Of a DNA stretch of 64,000 bases, positions 24,901 through 36,738 are shown one piece after another. The stretch lies in assembly GCA_036346375.1 (NCBI GenBank), contig CM070501.1, forward strand, positions 56,771,326-56,835,325. Reading direction: 5' to 3'. The notes under the pieces were generated by a model. That model was given only the letters and a program-made list of their open reading frames with translations, was not told the DNA's origin and ran no database searches. Both the position numbers and the translations under genes were made by a program. Positions within the stretch are counted from its first letter, which is position 1. Every line of letters begins with the position of its first letter. Source of the stretch: Guadua angustifolia. Lineage: Eukaryota > Streptophyta > Magnoliopsida > Poales > Poaceae.

Positions 24901-27900
24901 GTTACTAAACAGCTGGGCCACAGCATCACACCTTTAGTAGAATCCATACAATGACTGCCAGCATCTCTTGGATCTGCATCATCATGTGACAAGAAGTCCA
25001 CATTATCATCCAAGCAGCCATCCTCCACAAAACGATCCATGTCAACCTACAGTCAGAATTATCAGAAGTGAAGCACCAAAAGATCCACCAATACAACACA
25101 TTTTCGCAGCTATGTCACCTACATCTATGTATTAGGCTAATAGATGTTCGGCCAAAGAGTTTAGAACTAGTAAACAGCAACCTACTAGTTGGTTTGTTGG
25201 TGATCCGATTGTCCCTGGGGCATCGGCACCATAAACAACTAAGGCCTTTGATAAGTTAGCATTGTGATGCATCGATGGTATTGATATTGTGTCTCCTGGA
25301 GTGTGTGTGGAAGGAGTTGAGGGTGCTGAGCTGGGGGAAGGGCCAGCAGTATTTGCAGTGCCAGAGCTATTTGCTGGACCAGATGATGAGATAGGCTGTT
25401 TGCGCTTCCGCCCATTTTGATTCTTCGAAGCCTACAAAACCATATCAAAGTTTGGGTATTATGACCTTATAACAGGTAGAAGTTTTAACAAAAGGGCAGG
25501 TGCAATAAGATACTAAGATGATAATGTCAAATTTATGCAGAACAGAGTAAAACCTGTTCATTTCCACGGAAGGAATTAGACAAGCTTCCATCGATAGTAA
25601 CACTTCCAGACCCCATTTTTTCCTGCTGGATTGGATGGTGATTTGAGCTTTGTGGTTGCTGACTCAGTAATGGATGTTGAAGGAGCTGTTGCTGATTGCT
25701 GCTTTGCTGGTGCTGCTGCAAAGCTGCTATCTTCTACTACACATAAAGGAAGAGGTAGTAACGCTTAACCAAGACAGAGAAATTTTTATGCAAGTGGTAG
25801 TTTTGGGGTACATTTGAGCATAAAGCTGTAGTGCTAGCCTACTAGCACTAAGTACTACTACTAACATCTGATGCATGCGCACGCACAAATACGAGTAATT
25901 ATATGAATGTATTGAAACATACAAGTGAAACCTACCTTCATCAGCATATCTGTCTCCATGCGCTGCACGGGTGAACATATGTTTTGTAATGAAGGCCCAA
26001 CACTAGGAATAATTTCTGTGAAGGCGTTCGATTGACCATCCCTCCCAGGAATCATGTTTCGGCTGCTCAAAAGCATCCGAAGCCTTCGGCTATCCATCTC
26101 TCCAGGTGAAGATGTCATATTTTGTTGTGCTTGAAGCAGAAGTTGTTGCTGCTGTGGAGTGAGAAATTGAAGATGGTGCAACGGTTGGGGAGATTGCATA
26201 AAAGCTTTATGTTGGAGAAACCCAGATCGAAGCTGATCTAAACCCTGAACAGTTATGTCCAAATGGAAATCCATCATAAGAATGCAAAAATGTGCAGAAG
26301 TCAAATTTGATGCTAATGTACAGCTTAGAGTGACAGTGGCTGAATAAAGTAAAGAACTAACCGTAAGAGGCCACCCTTTCAAGGTCAAATTGTTCCCTGT
26401 TGGATTTGTGCCTGCCAGACACCAAAGTACAAACACCAAGCATATGAATGACGAAACAAATTTGAAGGTACTACACATCCAACAAGCAGTCAGTGATGCA
26501 GAACACAGCCACAACTAAGAGCAATCGTGAGGGTGCATGAACAAAAAAAAGGAAATCATTTGTGACAACAAGAGAGATGTAGCCTATTAAACCTCAACCT
26601 AGTGTTCCTCAAAACTGAAATAACAGCAATCTTCATCTATGCTTTTACAAAATCGCAACCTCCCTTTTAGCAAGTATGCATTAACACTAGAGAACCTACA
26701 GTATACATATCAATACATAGAAGATCAACTCAAATATTAAAAAAACATTAAAAAAACTGAAATCCTGGCAATTGAACTGCTAAATGATGCGGCACATCTT
26801 TATATTTGGAAAAAGAAATGAATATTTGTATAGGCTGCACAATTCTATCACCTGTGAGTTGTGTTTGTTACACAACTGTACCAATTTTTGGTAGATATTT
26901 GAATCTGCACCTATAATAAGGTCCCACCAAATAAAATAAAATTGCTGACAACATTGTTTAGCAATAAATTAATAAAATACACAGAAGTTGTTTTGTAATT
27001 CTATATATTATGGGACTATAGTTGTGAGTCAATTGGTAGCAACACAAAAGCAAAAACATCAAATTATATTAGAGCTCAATAGCAAACACCTGGTACTCCA
27101 ATTAATGATCCATCTGCTCCTGCAGCTCTAAGATTTAGAGCGGCATTTGTGTCTGCCTTGATTTCCTGATACAAATTTGATGTATCCAATTATAGACACT
27201 GACAATAGATGAATACATTGTCTGAAATAATGTATCTACCTCTGTTGATCCCTGAAGCTGTTGGCTCCTGGCCTGAGCTTGTTGCAAAGTACCAGACATG
27301 CCACCAACTGATCCATGGAAAATTTGCCTAACAGTGGTAATAAAGTCAAACTAATTAACACACGCACACACAAACTGGAAAACAGAAGCTGAAGATAAGT
27401 AACCTAATAGCATCCATACAAATATCAGCTAAGCCATAATATCAAGTAAACATTCATAAAAGTAATAGAAATGTCGGTTGTTGTGGACATAAGCCAGACA
27501 ACAGCAACAGCACATAACTAGCGGCCAACCAGCAAGACTTCTAGGAAAAAGTTGACCCCAAGATGAAGTTCACGAAGAACAATAGAAGGACAGTGTCAGA
27601 ATTAGTTTGTAGATAGTCCATTAAATTAGTTAGTGAAGTCTGTATGTACTGGTACTTTAGTAGTCTATTAGGTGTCCTTGTCCAGGATGATTCCTTTAGC
27701 TTAGGCCCTGTTTGATAGAGCTCCAGATCTCAGCTCCACCTCAGATCTGAAACTTGTAGGCTAAAATAAAGTGAATTAAGTTTATATTTTTAGTCTAAAT
27801 TTAAACAAGATGACTCACCTAAACACTCTTAGGCCCTGTTTGGGAGAGCTCCGGCTCCCAGCTCCAGCTCAGATCTACAACTTATAGGCTAAAATAAAGT

Positions 27901-30900
27901 GAATTAAGTTTATATTTTTAGTTTAAAATATAAACAAGATGATCTACCTAAACACTCTTATTGTACCCACAGCTTCAGCTCCATAAATTTCTGGAGCTAG
28001 AAATACCCTGCTCCACCAACTCCACAGATTTTGGTGAAGCTGGAGCTGTCCCAAACACCCCCTTAATATACCCACAGCTCCAGCTCCACGAATCTATGGA
28101 GTTAGGAATACCCAACTCCACCAGATCCGTGGATCTGGTGGAGCTGGAGCTGTACCAAACACAGCCTTAGTATGCATCAATCTAGAAGTTGAGTACTTGA
28201 GTCCAGTCAGGAGGAGCTTAAGTAGTCCTTATAAAAAGATGGCCACGTACGTGGTTTCAATCAAGCAAGAAATAATTAAGTAACACCCCTCTAAAGTTCT
28301 ATCATCCCAATCTTTGTCTATCCTGCTCCTCTAGAAACCCTAATCCCCTAAAGCCATGTCGCCTGGCATTCCTCTTCACAGTAGTTATCCCCATGTAAAC
28401 CAACATTCACAATGTCATAATAGCAAGATACCTACATATATAAATGCATAAATTTAATGAAAACATATTTGACACATTTGCAGCAACTAGTTTGTAAGGA
28501 CCTACTAAAATACTTAATATGTTTTATTACAGCAAAAAATAATCTCAATTGTGGATAGTAAACAACGTAGCACCGGAACAATTAAAGAGGTTTGCCTCAT
28601 GATTTGAGATCACTCTGTAAAATTTCTAATGGTTATATATGTATTCCAATGTTAAAACATGAACTTTTGAACCAGCATGGAAAGCATAGCTTGCATTGAT
28701 CATCTTGAAGATATACTACGGATGCCTAACACTAGATTTGCTACAAAAGAATTGAGGAAGTAAACAGAATCAGCGATAAATCCCATGTGATAAGAAAATG
28801 AAAGAGGAATCTCATGTACTGAATGAAAACACGTCATATAAAATGTAGAAGCACATATGTGCAAATATGCTATTACACTCTGATACCCCTTCTTATGCGC
28901 CACAGCCCCCAGAATGGATCAAAGTTTTGTTAGATACGACACGAGCGTGCACGGTCTTAAGAACGAAGAAGATGAATCTCATAAAGAGAACATAAATAAT
29001 GATGTTGAAGCAACCATGTCGACAGAGAAAGATTTGGCAAAGCCAACTGCAAATTCTTGAAGCACAACCTCAAAAGAGCACAAGGGACTGTCGCTCTCTC
29101 AACCCTGTCAAAACTTTTAAGATCCTCGAATCCTTGCCCTATACAATAATCTAGTGCTAAAGAACAACCTAGCCTTTAATCCTCCCGTGCGTCTCTTGCT
29201 TTGGATGAGTTGGTTTGTGGCTTGGGTTGTCCATGACCACCAACATGGGTTTATATATCCTCCTTTAGTCCTCCTCTAAAGAAAGTAAGAATCCTACTTC
29301 AAAATAAAGTAGGATTAGGATTCATGTAACACATCTTTCCAAACCCTAAAAGACAAGACATAAGTCACCATACTTAACAATCTCCACCTTGACTCTTATC
29401 CGTTGAAGTCACTGTGCTCCTCCAAGTTGCCTTTTATTCCTCCCACCTTTGAGAATGCCCCCACCACAAGAGCTCATGCATATCACCGCAATGTGTATTG
29501 GTGTCGGGCTTGGCCTCCCGAACCCTCCAACTAACAGTAATTTCTTTGGGTAGTTTGGTTAACCATACCTGCTCCTACAACCCACCATGACATAGGTTTA
29601 TAGCGCTTCCGAGCCCCACCTGCTCTTTGGTGCCGTGTTGGCCCCTCCATGCCTTCCTTCTTCAATAGCTCGCACCGTCACATTTGCACCAACTAGATTT
29701 TGAAGCTGTCTTACTTGAGATTTCGGTACCTAACGTTGATGACACAATTTCCTTCTCCTGGTTAGGATTTTTATCATACCTCCCATTGATTACCCTTCCT
29801 TTAATTTTACCCACCAATCGGTATCCCCATTGTTCCTGTACTTTTCATGATTACCTACCCTTTGCAAGTAACTCACGTAACTCCATCTCGAAGTGATACC
29901 TCACAACCTTCGAGTTCAAATGATCTCATTGATATTAGATTCTTCCTTAAACCGGAAACATACCAAACTCACGTCAATGTGCAATGTGTTCTATCATACA
30001 TCTCCAATTTAACAGTTCTCGTCTCAGTTATTGCATTATTGTTGCAATCCGCTAAGTGAACAGTTCCATACAAGGGATGTAGAGATCCTTCATCATACAT
30101 CTCCCACGCCGAACAAATGTGAAAGCAAAAAAATAAATCCAATATCCTTCCATGTAAAGTATGTGACTGACTAACGACAAGTACGTCCAAATCATCTTTT
30201 ACAACCGCCATTGAGCATGCACCCTTCATCTGCTTCAAACTCGAACAATCATTTATCATATGACCTACCTCGTCACATAAATAGTGTTAAGGATATATAT
30301 TGCCTTACATAGATGATTGCATATTATTGGCTTTCCATGTACACAATTGCCTATTATAGGTTTTCCATGTACATGATTGCCTTATACATGCTTTCCATTT
30401 GTACCCTTGTGTACACTATATATTCTAGCCATTGGCCTCATATTGAATACATCAAGTGTTATTCATAACAAATAGCATACACGAATACCCTTACTTTTAC
30501 CCTTCTTTCTGAAACTCTTGTTTTTGTCTACAACACCTATTGTAATCAATGTTTAATCACACGAGGATGAAGATTCCAATGGCTTTTTCAAGGGCTCTGC
30601 CTCCAATTGATATGCAGCCGCCTCGTTGAAGTTGAGAATACTTTTTCCGACGAGAATATTCATCACCAATTGCTCCTAGGATTGTGGTATAGATGATGCC
30701 AAAATGACAACCTTGTTGAAGACATTGAAATGGTCAGCAAACCGTGTATCTTCGTCCATGTGCAACCTTATACAATTGTCACGTCTATTATGAATAGTAC
30801 TTGTTTCAACATGAGGCCAATAGGCGGTATATCTACATGTACAAGAGGGTATAGAAGAAAAGCCTATATAAGACAATATCTATACAAGGCAAACAATCTC

Positions 30901-33900
30901 TATACAAGGCAACTAGCAATCTCATATATAAGTAAGATGTGTCAAGAAGTCATAAATGCGACGAAACTCCAAATGAGAGTGCTGACGTTGGCAACACTAA
31001 CAGGTGCGGCAAACCTCCGGTCAAAGAAAATCAAGCTGACGCCACATCGAGGATAGTTGTGCATAGAACTCATCCACAGTAGAACCACCCTGCTGCAGTG
31101 ATTGTTCTTGTCGCACAAGAGCAAGGTACAAAGAATCGCGAATAGGCTCATAGCGGTTGCGAAGATGCGCCCACATCAGCTGTGCCGAAGACACACCAAC
31201 AATATCACCGGTGAGGTGCACCTCTATATATTGGCAACTAGAATAGAAGAGGCACGAGCATCTTCATAAATCCATATCTTGTATGTAGTAAATTGAGTCT
31301 TAAAAGACTCCACAACATCAGTATAGTCATCAGAGGCCTTCTGTTGAGCAGTAGCATCAGTCTCCTTAGAAATAATAGGCACTTCAAGAGAGCAAGACAA
31401 GGCAAACATGATAGCTCACCAGTAAGAAATTCTCACAGGCGCTGACCACTCATATGAAGGCGATATGAAGAACCCAATCTCGATAATTAAGACCATCGAA
31501 AATAACTAGGCTGCAAGGAACAGAGACGGTGCTCGAAGAACCTGCAGATGACGACATTTTTTTTTTGCAGCCAAACCTTTAACTCGGTTGAAATCCGATC
31601 GAGACGCCCGACCATCCTACCAAAAGAAAAACACGAGCGGCTCTGGTGGTCGGCGAAAGGCACGGGAGACGACCTGGGAGGCTGGCGGAATCCGTCCCGA
31701 GAGGCAGCCCGCGTCGCAAGTGGGAGGAGCGGCGGCCGAGCTCAACGCAGAGGTCGCACGGGATGGACTGGGAGCTCCGATAGGTGAGCGACGCAGGTGG
31801 CCAAGCGGCGCAAAGGCTGCGTGGAATGGGCATTGGTACGCACCGAAACAGCACAGGAGATGGCGCTCGGCAAATGAGGAGGAAGAACAGGCGACGAAGA
31901 AAAACCAAGAGGTCGGGTAAGCGCAAGTGCAACGCCGTAATAAAACCCTAACCTAGCTCTAATACCACGTTATGAATAGCACTTGTGTTCAACATGAGAC
32001 CAATGGGCAAGAGGGTATAGAAGAAAAGCCTATATAAGGCAATATCTATACAAAGCAAACAAACTCTATACAAGGCAACTAGCAATCTCATATACAAGGT
32101 AACAAGGATATTGTCTAACAACTTCAACACCTACTGGTTTGTCGACTTCGCCATATACAATTCTTCTAAGTCCTTCCATAAATTCGACGAATTCTCCTGG
32201 ATCATCGAGTACCTTACCTCATTAGAAAGACATAGATGGGTTGTACTTACAACTTTTCGCTCCATCATCTTCGTTCTTCGGACATCTTTTCCAATTTTTC
32301 GCCTTCAAGGGCTGCGGTTATCTCTTACTAGGTAAAACCACCCTTCACCACACATTGCCTCACGCTACAATTTCCTCCGTCGTCAAATTTCTCTACTTGA
32401 TTCCACATCATCAACATTGATCTTGATTTTATGCCACCTAACGCTTTATCGACCTTCTCACAAATCAAATTAATCTAGCCTTGGCTATGATACCACTTGT
32501 TACACTCTAATACCCCTTCTAGTGTGCAACAACCCTCATATATGAGTCACCATTGCATAGGAACATATCTAGGCAAACCACTCTATAGGTGCAATTGTGC
32601 AAAACCATTGTTTAGAACGTCAAATTAACCTGAAAATTTCCCCCAAAGTTAGAGTTGATAATCATCAATGTTATCTACCAACCACCAAAATTTCAATTCC
32701 AAACTTGATTCATGTTGGAAAATGTTAAGTAAAATCTCTGACAAATGCTAAACTAAAATGAAAGGGAAAAAAACAAAGTTACTATCAATAGTAATCCTCA
32801 TTTTGTTTCTCCAACATATATTACGTTGTTATAACTAAGTAGCCCTTATGCCACTCCTAGTATGACAAAAGAGAGCCATTCTGAAAAAACAACACACACA
32901 AAATCAGCCCTGATTCCACTCCTTATAAGGACCTAAAATTAAGAATCACAACGAACTAGAAAACAACAAATTGAACAAGTCAAAATAAATTCGAGCATTC
33001 AACTAGGACACTAATTGGTGATATAATAGGCATCCAAACAGTCTCAAAGTTTCAGTGGTTGGTTGATTGCACTAAGGACTAACTCCATTTTTTTCAGGAA
33101 TTTTTACATTGATATGGTGTCCTACCAAAACATGATGTCACGATCCCACCTTGAGAATGGTTTGCACTAGATGCCTCCCCTATGTGCAAATGCAGTACTA
33201 AGGAACATCAATGAGTAGTTGGTACCCTGAAGCCTGAGCTGATATTGCAGCGGACTTCAGCATAGATGTCGGGTTTGATTCCAGCAGCTGACCAATGTTT
33301 TCAGTAAACCTTTGCTGCAGTATAAGTTGTGTTACAAATATAAGTATATATCATTTTATATCGAGTACTTGAATTATTCAAGAAACAGTAGACATTGACA
33401 TTGAGGAATTACCTTTATTGATGCCTCATCCAAGGTGTCCCTCTGAGCAGGAATCTTTATCCTCTCAGACCTCTCCTCATACATCTTTGCTGACAAAGAA
33501 CTTGCAGCTGTGGTATTTTGTCGCATTGGAGCATCAGCTGCAACCAAACCATTCTGAGCACTTGTGGGCAAATGGCTACTTTCATTACGCTGCTGCTGCT
33601 GCTGCTTCTGCTGTTGTTGCTGCTGCTGCTGCTGTTGGTGCTGCGGATGTTGTTGCTGCTGCACATGTCTCTGTAGCAGGAGTTGCTGCATTTGGATTTG
33701 CTGTGGTGACTGGTGGGAATGAGCCTGTTGCTGCTGCAGCTGTGATGGCTGCTTCTCTTGAGCTTTAATCGACTGTGTCTGGCACAAATTTATACAATCA
33801 TATAAGGGAACACAGGGCCATGCAAACAGGGGGAAAAGATACTTCACAATTATGCAATATCATCGCATTATATACCTAGTAGTGGCAAGCTGTTCCAGAT

Positions 33901-36010
33901 CGGCAGCCAGCAGAAAATAAACTAGTACTAGCTACTTGGAGGAACAAGTCCAATGTCCAATGGATTCTTGGGACCTTACCAGCCTTAAAATAATTTTCAC
34001 ATTATTTAATTTGGCTCAGGACCAATAACTGGCTAAACAACATAACTACCTCTTATCCTGGCTAACAATGCAGATTGGTAATCACATTTACTACGGAGTA
34101 TTAGCTTTGACATTTTACTTGAAACTTAAAACGTTAAAAACTAGCTGGAAACAAATGCAGTACAGAGTAGCTGTCAGAATCTGGTTGGTATATACGGTAA
34201 TGCAGGTTCAATATCTTCTTAAATAATTAATATGTACATTGACCTATGCTCAATTGCTCAAAGAAGTCTAAACCAAGAAAGTCACATGTCCTTCAATGAT
34301 TACGTGATTACTCTGTCATCTTTTATTTGGCAACAAGGGTACATCCGTAAACAATCAACCATAAACGCTTTAGCCCAGGTAGGTGGATTAGAGGGGGTTT
34401 TTTTTACCTTTTGTCAACGGTAACGTGCAAAATTTCATGAATTTTCCTTCGCTGTTAATGTGGGAATTTCAGTCTGATTTACAAACATAAAGTATATCTT
34501 TTTACAGTGAATGTGTGAGCAGGTGGGTGGACGGATGGGTGTGATTAACACAACTGAAACATTTAGAAGCTGTAGCAAGAGAGTAAAGCAAGCAACAACA
34601 GGGACAAGTAATAATCAATATGCATGTGCTATAAGAACCTCAATGTACGTAGCAGCAACATCAGAATGCTTCTCGTTCGTCCTTGCAATGAATATGTCCC
34701 AGAAGACCGACCACCACTCAAAGAGGAAGCCCCCTGGGGCATCGATTGCTTTTTGCACAATAAAAAGTGGCATGTTTTAGACAAGACAACTAAAGACCAT
34801 CGTTTAAATTGCAGAAATATCAAACTGGTATCCGTTAAATCAGACAAAAAAATTGGTCCTTGCATTTTTCTGATACGAGTAAGTAGTGATGCATTTGGCT
34901 TGCACAAGTAAAATGAGTAGTACTATATAGCCTTTTCTAATCTCAAGTTAACAAAAAAACCACTTTGTACCTATGCTATTGGCTGAGAAATAATGGTTCA
35001 AGGAATCAAATGTTTGGGCGTAATGCAAAAAGATCGAAGCTTGGAAACTAAAATGGAGCCACCATAGCGAAATTACAATTTGATCACAACAAATCGCGTT
35101 GTAGCACTCACCAACAGGATCTGAAGACACATTGCCTTCGGCTTGGAATGCCTTTGCGGTGTTCTGCAAGTTCCTCTTCACCAAGTAATCATGGATGTAC
35201 ACATCCAACCTGCTTCTCCAGCAATGCATATGGCCAACATTAGTGCAATAATACAGATCATCTAGGTAAGTTGAAGTTATCCGCGAACCCAAAGAAATAA
35301 GTGAGCTGCAGAAATTATATTAAGATATATTCACTCAACACAGAAACCCATAGGTTTGCAAGCAAGCTCTGCCAGCAATAGGAATGGGAAACAATAGTTT
35401 CGCGAGAAATAAAAAAAAAGATAAAATGTGAGTTAGAAAAGAAGCGATAAATTCTCAGGATATGACGAGGCAGTTGCATTGCAAGGTATGCAAGAAACAA
35501 AGAACAAAGCAAACAAGCAAGAAACAAAAAAATACCGAAAAAGAAAAGGGCGAAATAGACACATAGAAAGAAGGGAAAAGACCACAACTTTTGCAGAAAG
35601 GGAAAGAAAAATGCAGAACGGATAAGCAGAAATTTCAAGAAACTATACGAAAACTAAAACACTTGCTTTTTACAGATAACCTAAGCCATATGGAACATAT
35701 CAAATGCTACAAGGGAAGAAGAAGGGCACGGTTCTTACAAAATCACAAAAAGAAAAAGAAAAAAGAGACGAACTACAATCAAGAAACAAATCTGGGAAAG
35801 ATACCATCCAGCGGAAAGCCGAAAGGACGGAGGAGATTTAAGAAACATGAAGAACATTCCCAGCACGTATCAAAAGAGGAATGCGTGAAGAGGAAAAGTA
35901 GCTCGATGTTCCCCGATCAAAGCAATCTGATCGTGGAAACTAACTAGGAAACGGAGCAAACAGAGAAGGAAAACTCACATCTTGTCTGCTTCCCATGCAT
36001 TCTGAGCCAT
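21920..36010 (-). CDS. LUG: LEUNIG-type transcriptional corepressor (LUFS-WD40)
   Basis: LEUNIG proteins act in the nucleus with SEUSS-type adaptors to repress transcription (family knowledge). Eighteen coding exons in gene order: 35979-36010, 35112-35209, 34639-34748, 33413-33778, 33226-33314, 27240-27327, 27090-27165, 26362-26411, 25936-26244, 25554-25733, 25186-25431, 24932-25046, 24629-24738, 24344-24493, 23293-23448, 22956-23072, 22449-22655, 21920-22060. Total 2640 nt (879 residues plus stop), in the family size range. LUFS with LisH at about 1-88 (VYIHDYLVKRNLQNTAKAF, then FLFEWWSVFWDIFIARTNEK), glutamine-rich regions (about 90-140, with more near 390-420 and 475-500), a basic GRKRK patch (about 473-477), and WD40 repeats from about 587 to a C-terminal YVKLWK. 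Phases agree throughout. All introns are GT-AG except the last, which has a GC donor. The glutamine-rich linker favours LUG over the related LUH. Confidence 0.95.
22061..22448 (-). other. GC-AG intron of LEUNIG (last intron)
   Basis: The donor reads CAG|GCAAGT on the minus strand (intron begins at 22448) and the acceptor is TGCAG before 22060. The frame passes cleanly from GCYQ to SLELWD, so the GC donor looks genuine. GC-AG introns are a minor class of U2 introns. Confidence 0.85.
24023..24184. repeat. 81-bp perfect tandem duplication in LEUNIG intron 14
   Basis: Two copies, beginning at 24023 and 24104 with TGGAATGGACATTCCTTACT, show no difference I can see over 81 bp. The duplication lies in the intron between exons 24344-24493 and 23293-23448 and is non-coding. 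Confidence 0.92.
27704..28166. mobile_element. Self-nested Tourist-like MITE pair in LEUNIG intron 5
   Basis: The outer copy (27704-27831 plus 28066-28166, 229 bp net) is flanked by TTA at 27701-27703 and 28167-28169. A second copy of the same family (27832-28062, 231 bp) lies inside it, flanked by TTA at 27829-27831 and 28063-28065. Both start GGCCCTGTTTG and end with a complementary CCAAACAC-type sequence. The uninterrupted site (ACACTCTTA joined to ATATACCCACAGC) can be read in the inner copy, where the equivalent reads ACACTCTTATTGTACCCACAGC. Non-coding. Confidence 0.85.
28868..29379 (-). repeat. 3' LTR of the intron 5 copia remnant
   Basis: On the minus strand it begins TGTTAAGTATGGTGACTTATG-like sequence right after the polypurine tract. 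It ends near TCAGAGTGTAATAGCA, which resembles the 5' LTR stub at 32498-32530. Confidence 0.65.
30285..30470. mobile_element. Solo LTR with perfect 5-bp target duplication
   Basis: A 186-bp unit starting TGTTAAGGATAT and ending TATTCATAACA (TGTTA..TAACA ends). It is flanked by aatag at 30280-30284 and 30471-30475. There is no internal region, so this is the product of LTR-LTR recombination. It interrupts the intron 5 copia remnant. Confidence 0.88.
30786..32104 (-). mobile_element. Copia-like element reduced to LTRs plus gag
   Basis: Direct repeats at about 30786-30937 and 31968-32104 share most of their length (the left has an extra 18 bp or so). They enclose 1 kb that reads, on the minus strand, PBS-like TGGTATTAGAGC (31956-31967), a GC-rich leader, and a copia gag. 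The gag begins MSSSAGSSSTVSVPCSLV (from 31555) and ends near TVDEFYAQLSSMWRQLDFL (31021). It has frame breaks around 31450 and 31220. Protease, integrase, RT and a clear polypurine tract are absent: gag runs almost straight into the left LTR. No target duplication identified; LTR edges are approximate. Confidence 0.68.
31021..31556 (-). pseudogene. copia gag fragment (UBN2-type), frame-broken
   Basis: Minus-strand pieces in order: MSSSAGSSSTVSVPCSLVIF and DGLNYRDWV; then in shifted frames SKETDATAQQKASDDYTDVV and FTTYKIWIYEDARASSILVA; then AQLMWAHLRNRYEPIRDSLY and LVRQEQSLQQGGSTVDEFYA. This is the conserved grass copia gag N-terminal half. At least two frame breaks make it non-functional. Confidence 0.75.
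33592..33662 (-). repeat. CAG/CAA trinucleotide tract coding polyglutamine in LEUNIG exon 4
   Basis: A dense CTG/TTG run on the plus strand (CAG/CAA on the coding strand) encodes near-continuous glutamine with a few H, K and P residues. It lies in the LEUNIG linker between LUFS and WD40. Such tracts are often length-polymorphic. Confidence 0.9.
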
Positions 36011-36738
36011 GGCTGCCGCTTCCTCCTGGCAGCCACACTAGACAGTGCACACAAAAACAGAACACCTCCTCAGGAACTGACAAAAGAAAAGCACAAAACA
36101 CAACGCAAAGAAGATAAAAGAAAGATTTGACCGCTCACATTCTGCTCCAAATCTAATCTAGGTGCCACTTTGCAAGCTAAAACGCAAGTTGCTTCTTTAA
36201 AAAACTATTTGGGAGAAAATAGGTGCTGATTTAATAAAGGGGGAGGGCCGGAGGGGAATGGAATAGAAGAATGGAATAAAAGAAAGAGACGAACAAAGAG
36301 GAGAGGAATGGCTTTAGGTCGGAAACCTCCACCGGCAACCACTGCTCATTTTACACTTCAGCCCTTCATGTTTTTAAAGTATTCCTCTGACCAAGTTTGT
36401 AGTGGTATTTTCTCTTGCCACATGTATCAAAGAGGTATTGAAAATAATCAGCTACCCTAATTATTATTTCTAAACAATACATTCAATACATATATATATA
36501 TATGGAATATTAAGTGAATCTGAATATTTATTAAGGGTATAAAGAGATCATCACATTAATTTATATTACACATAAAATATGCTCTATATTTATAGACAAA
36601 ATCATTAAAAGAAATACGTCACACACCTGCATAGAAATCCACACGCAAACACATCCACTTACACCTGCGTCAAACTGTGAACGTCAAAAATGAATTGACC
36701 TTACAAAGCACAAGGGAAAAAATGCATTCTTGTATATA
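36011..36738. promoter_or_regulatory. LEUNIG upstream region
   Basis: About 730 bp between the LEUNIG start codon and the Helitron 5' end. It should contain the LEUNIG 5' UTR and promoter on the minus strand. There is an AT-rich tract with a TA run near 36493-36504. No specific element is assigned. Confidence 0.4.

Larger units (their letters stand above)
28868..32530 (-). mobile_element. Degenerate Ty1/copia element with nested insertions (LEUNIG intron 5)
   Basis: Minus-strand remnant. The 3' LTR is 28868-29379, preceded on the minus strand by GGTGGAGAT (polypurine tract, 29380-29388). A primer binding site (TGGTATCATAGCCAAGGC on the minus strand, 32478-32495) sits beside a stub of the 5' LTR (32498 to about 32530). 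Inside, read on the minus strand, are gag pieces (YSMIQENSSNLWKDLEELYM around 32150-32230, then MDEDTRFADHFNVFNKVV around 30720-30780). A decayed protease-like stretch follows (GTVHLADCNNNAITETRTVK around 30000-30080). Integrase, RT and RNase H are not seen. Two other retroelement pieces (30285-30470 and 30786-32104) interrupt it. Confidence 0.7.

Noticed and set aside
24836..24930. ORF tail near 24677-24937 with odd composition on the plus strand
   Set aside because: Overlaps LEUNIG exon 13 antisense and the adjacent intron only.
33418..33768. Plus-strand alanine-rich ORF of 116 codons
   Set aside because: It is antisense to the glutamine-rich LEUNIG exon 4; CAG/CAA runs read as alanine-rich sequence on the other strand.
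35591..35947. Lysine-rich plus-strand ORF of 118 codons
   Set aside because: Lies in LEUNIG intron 1; A-rich low-complexity sequence gives lysine runs, with no recognisable domain.
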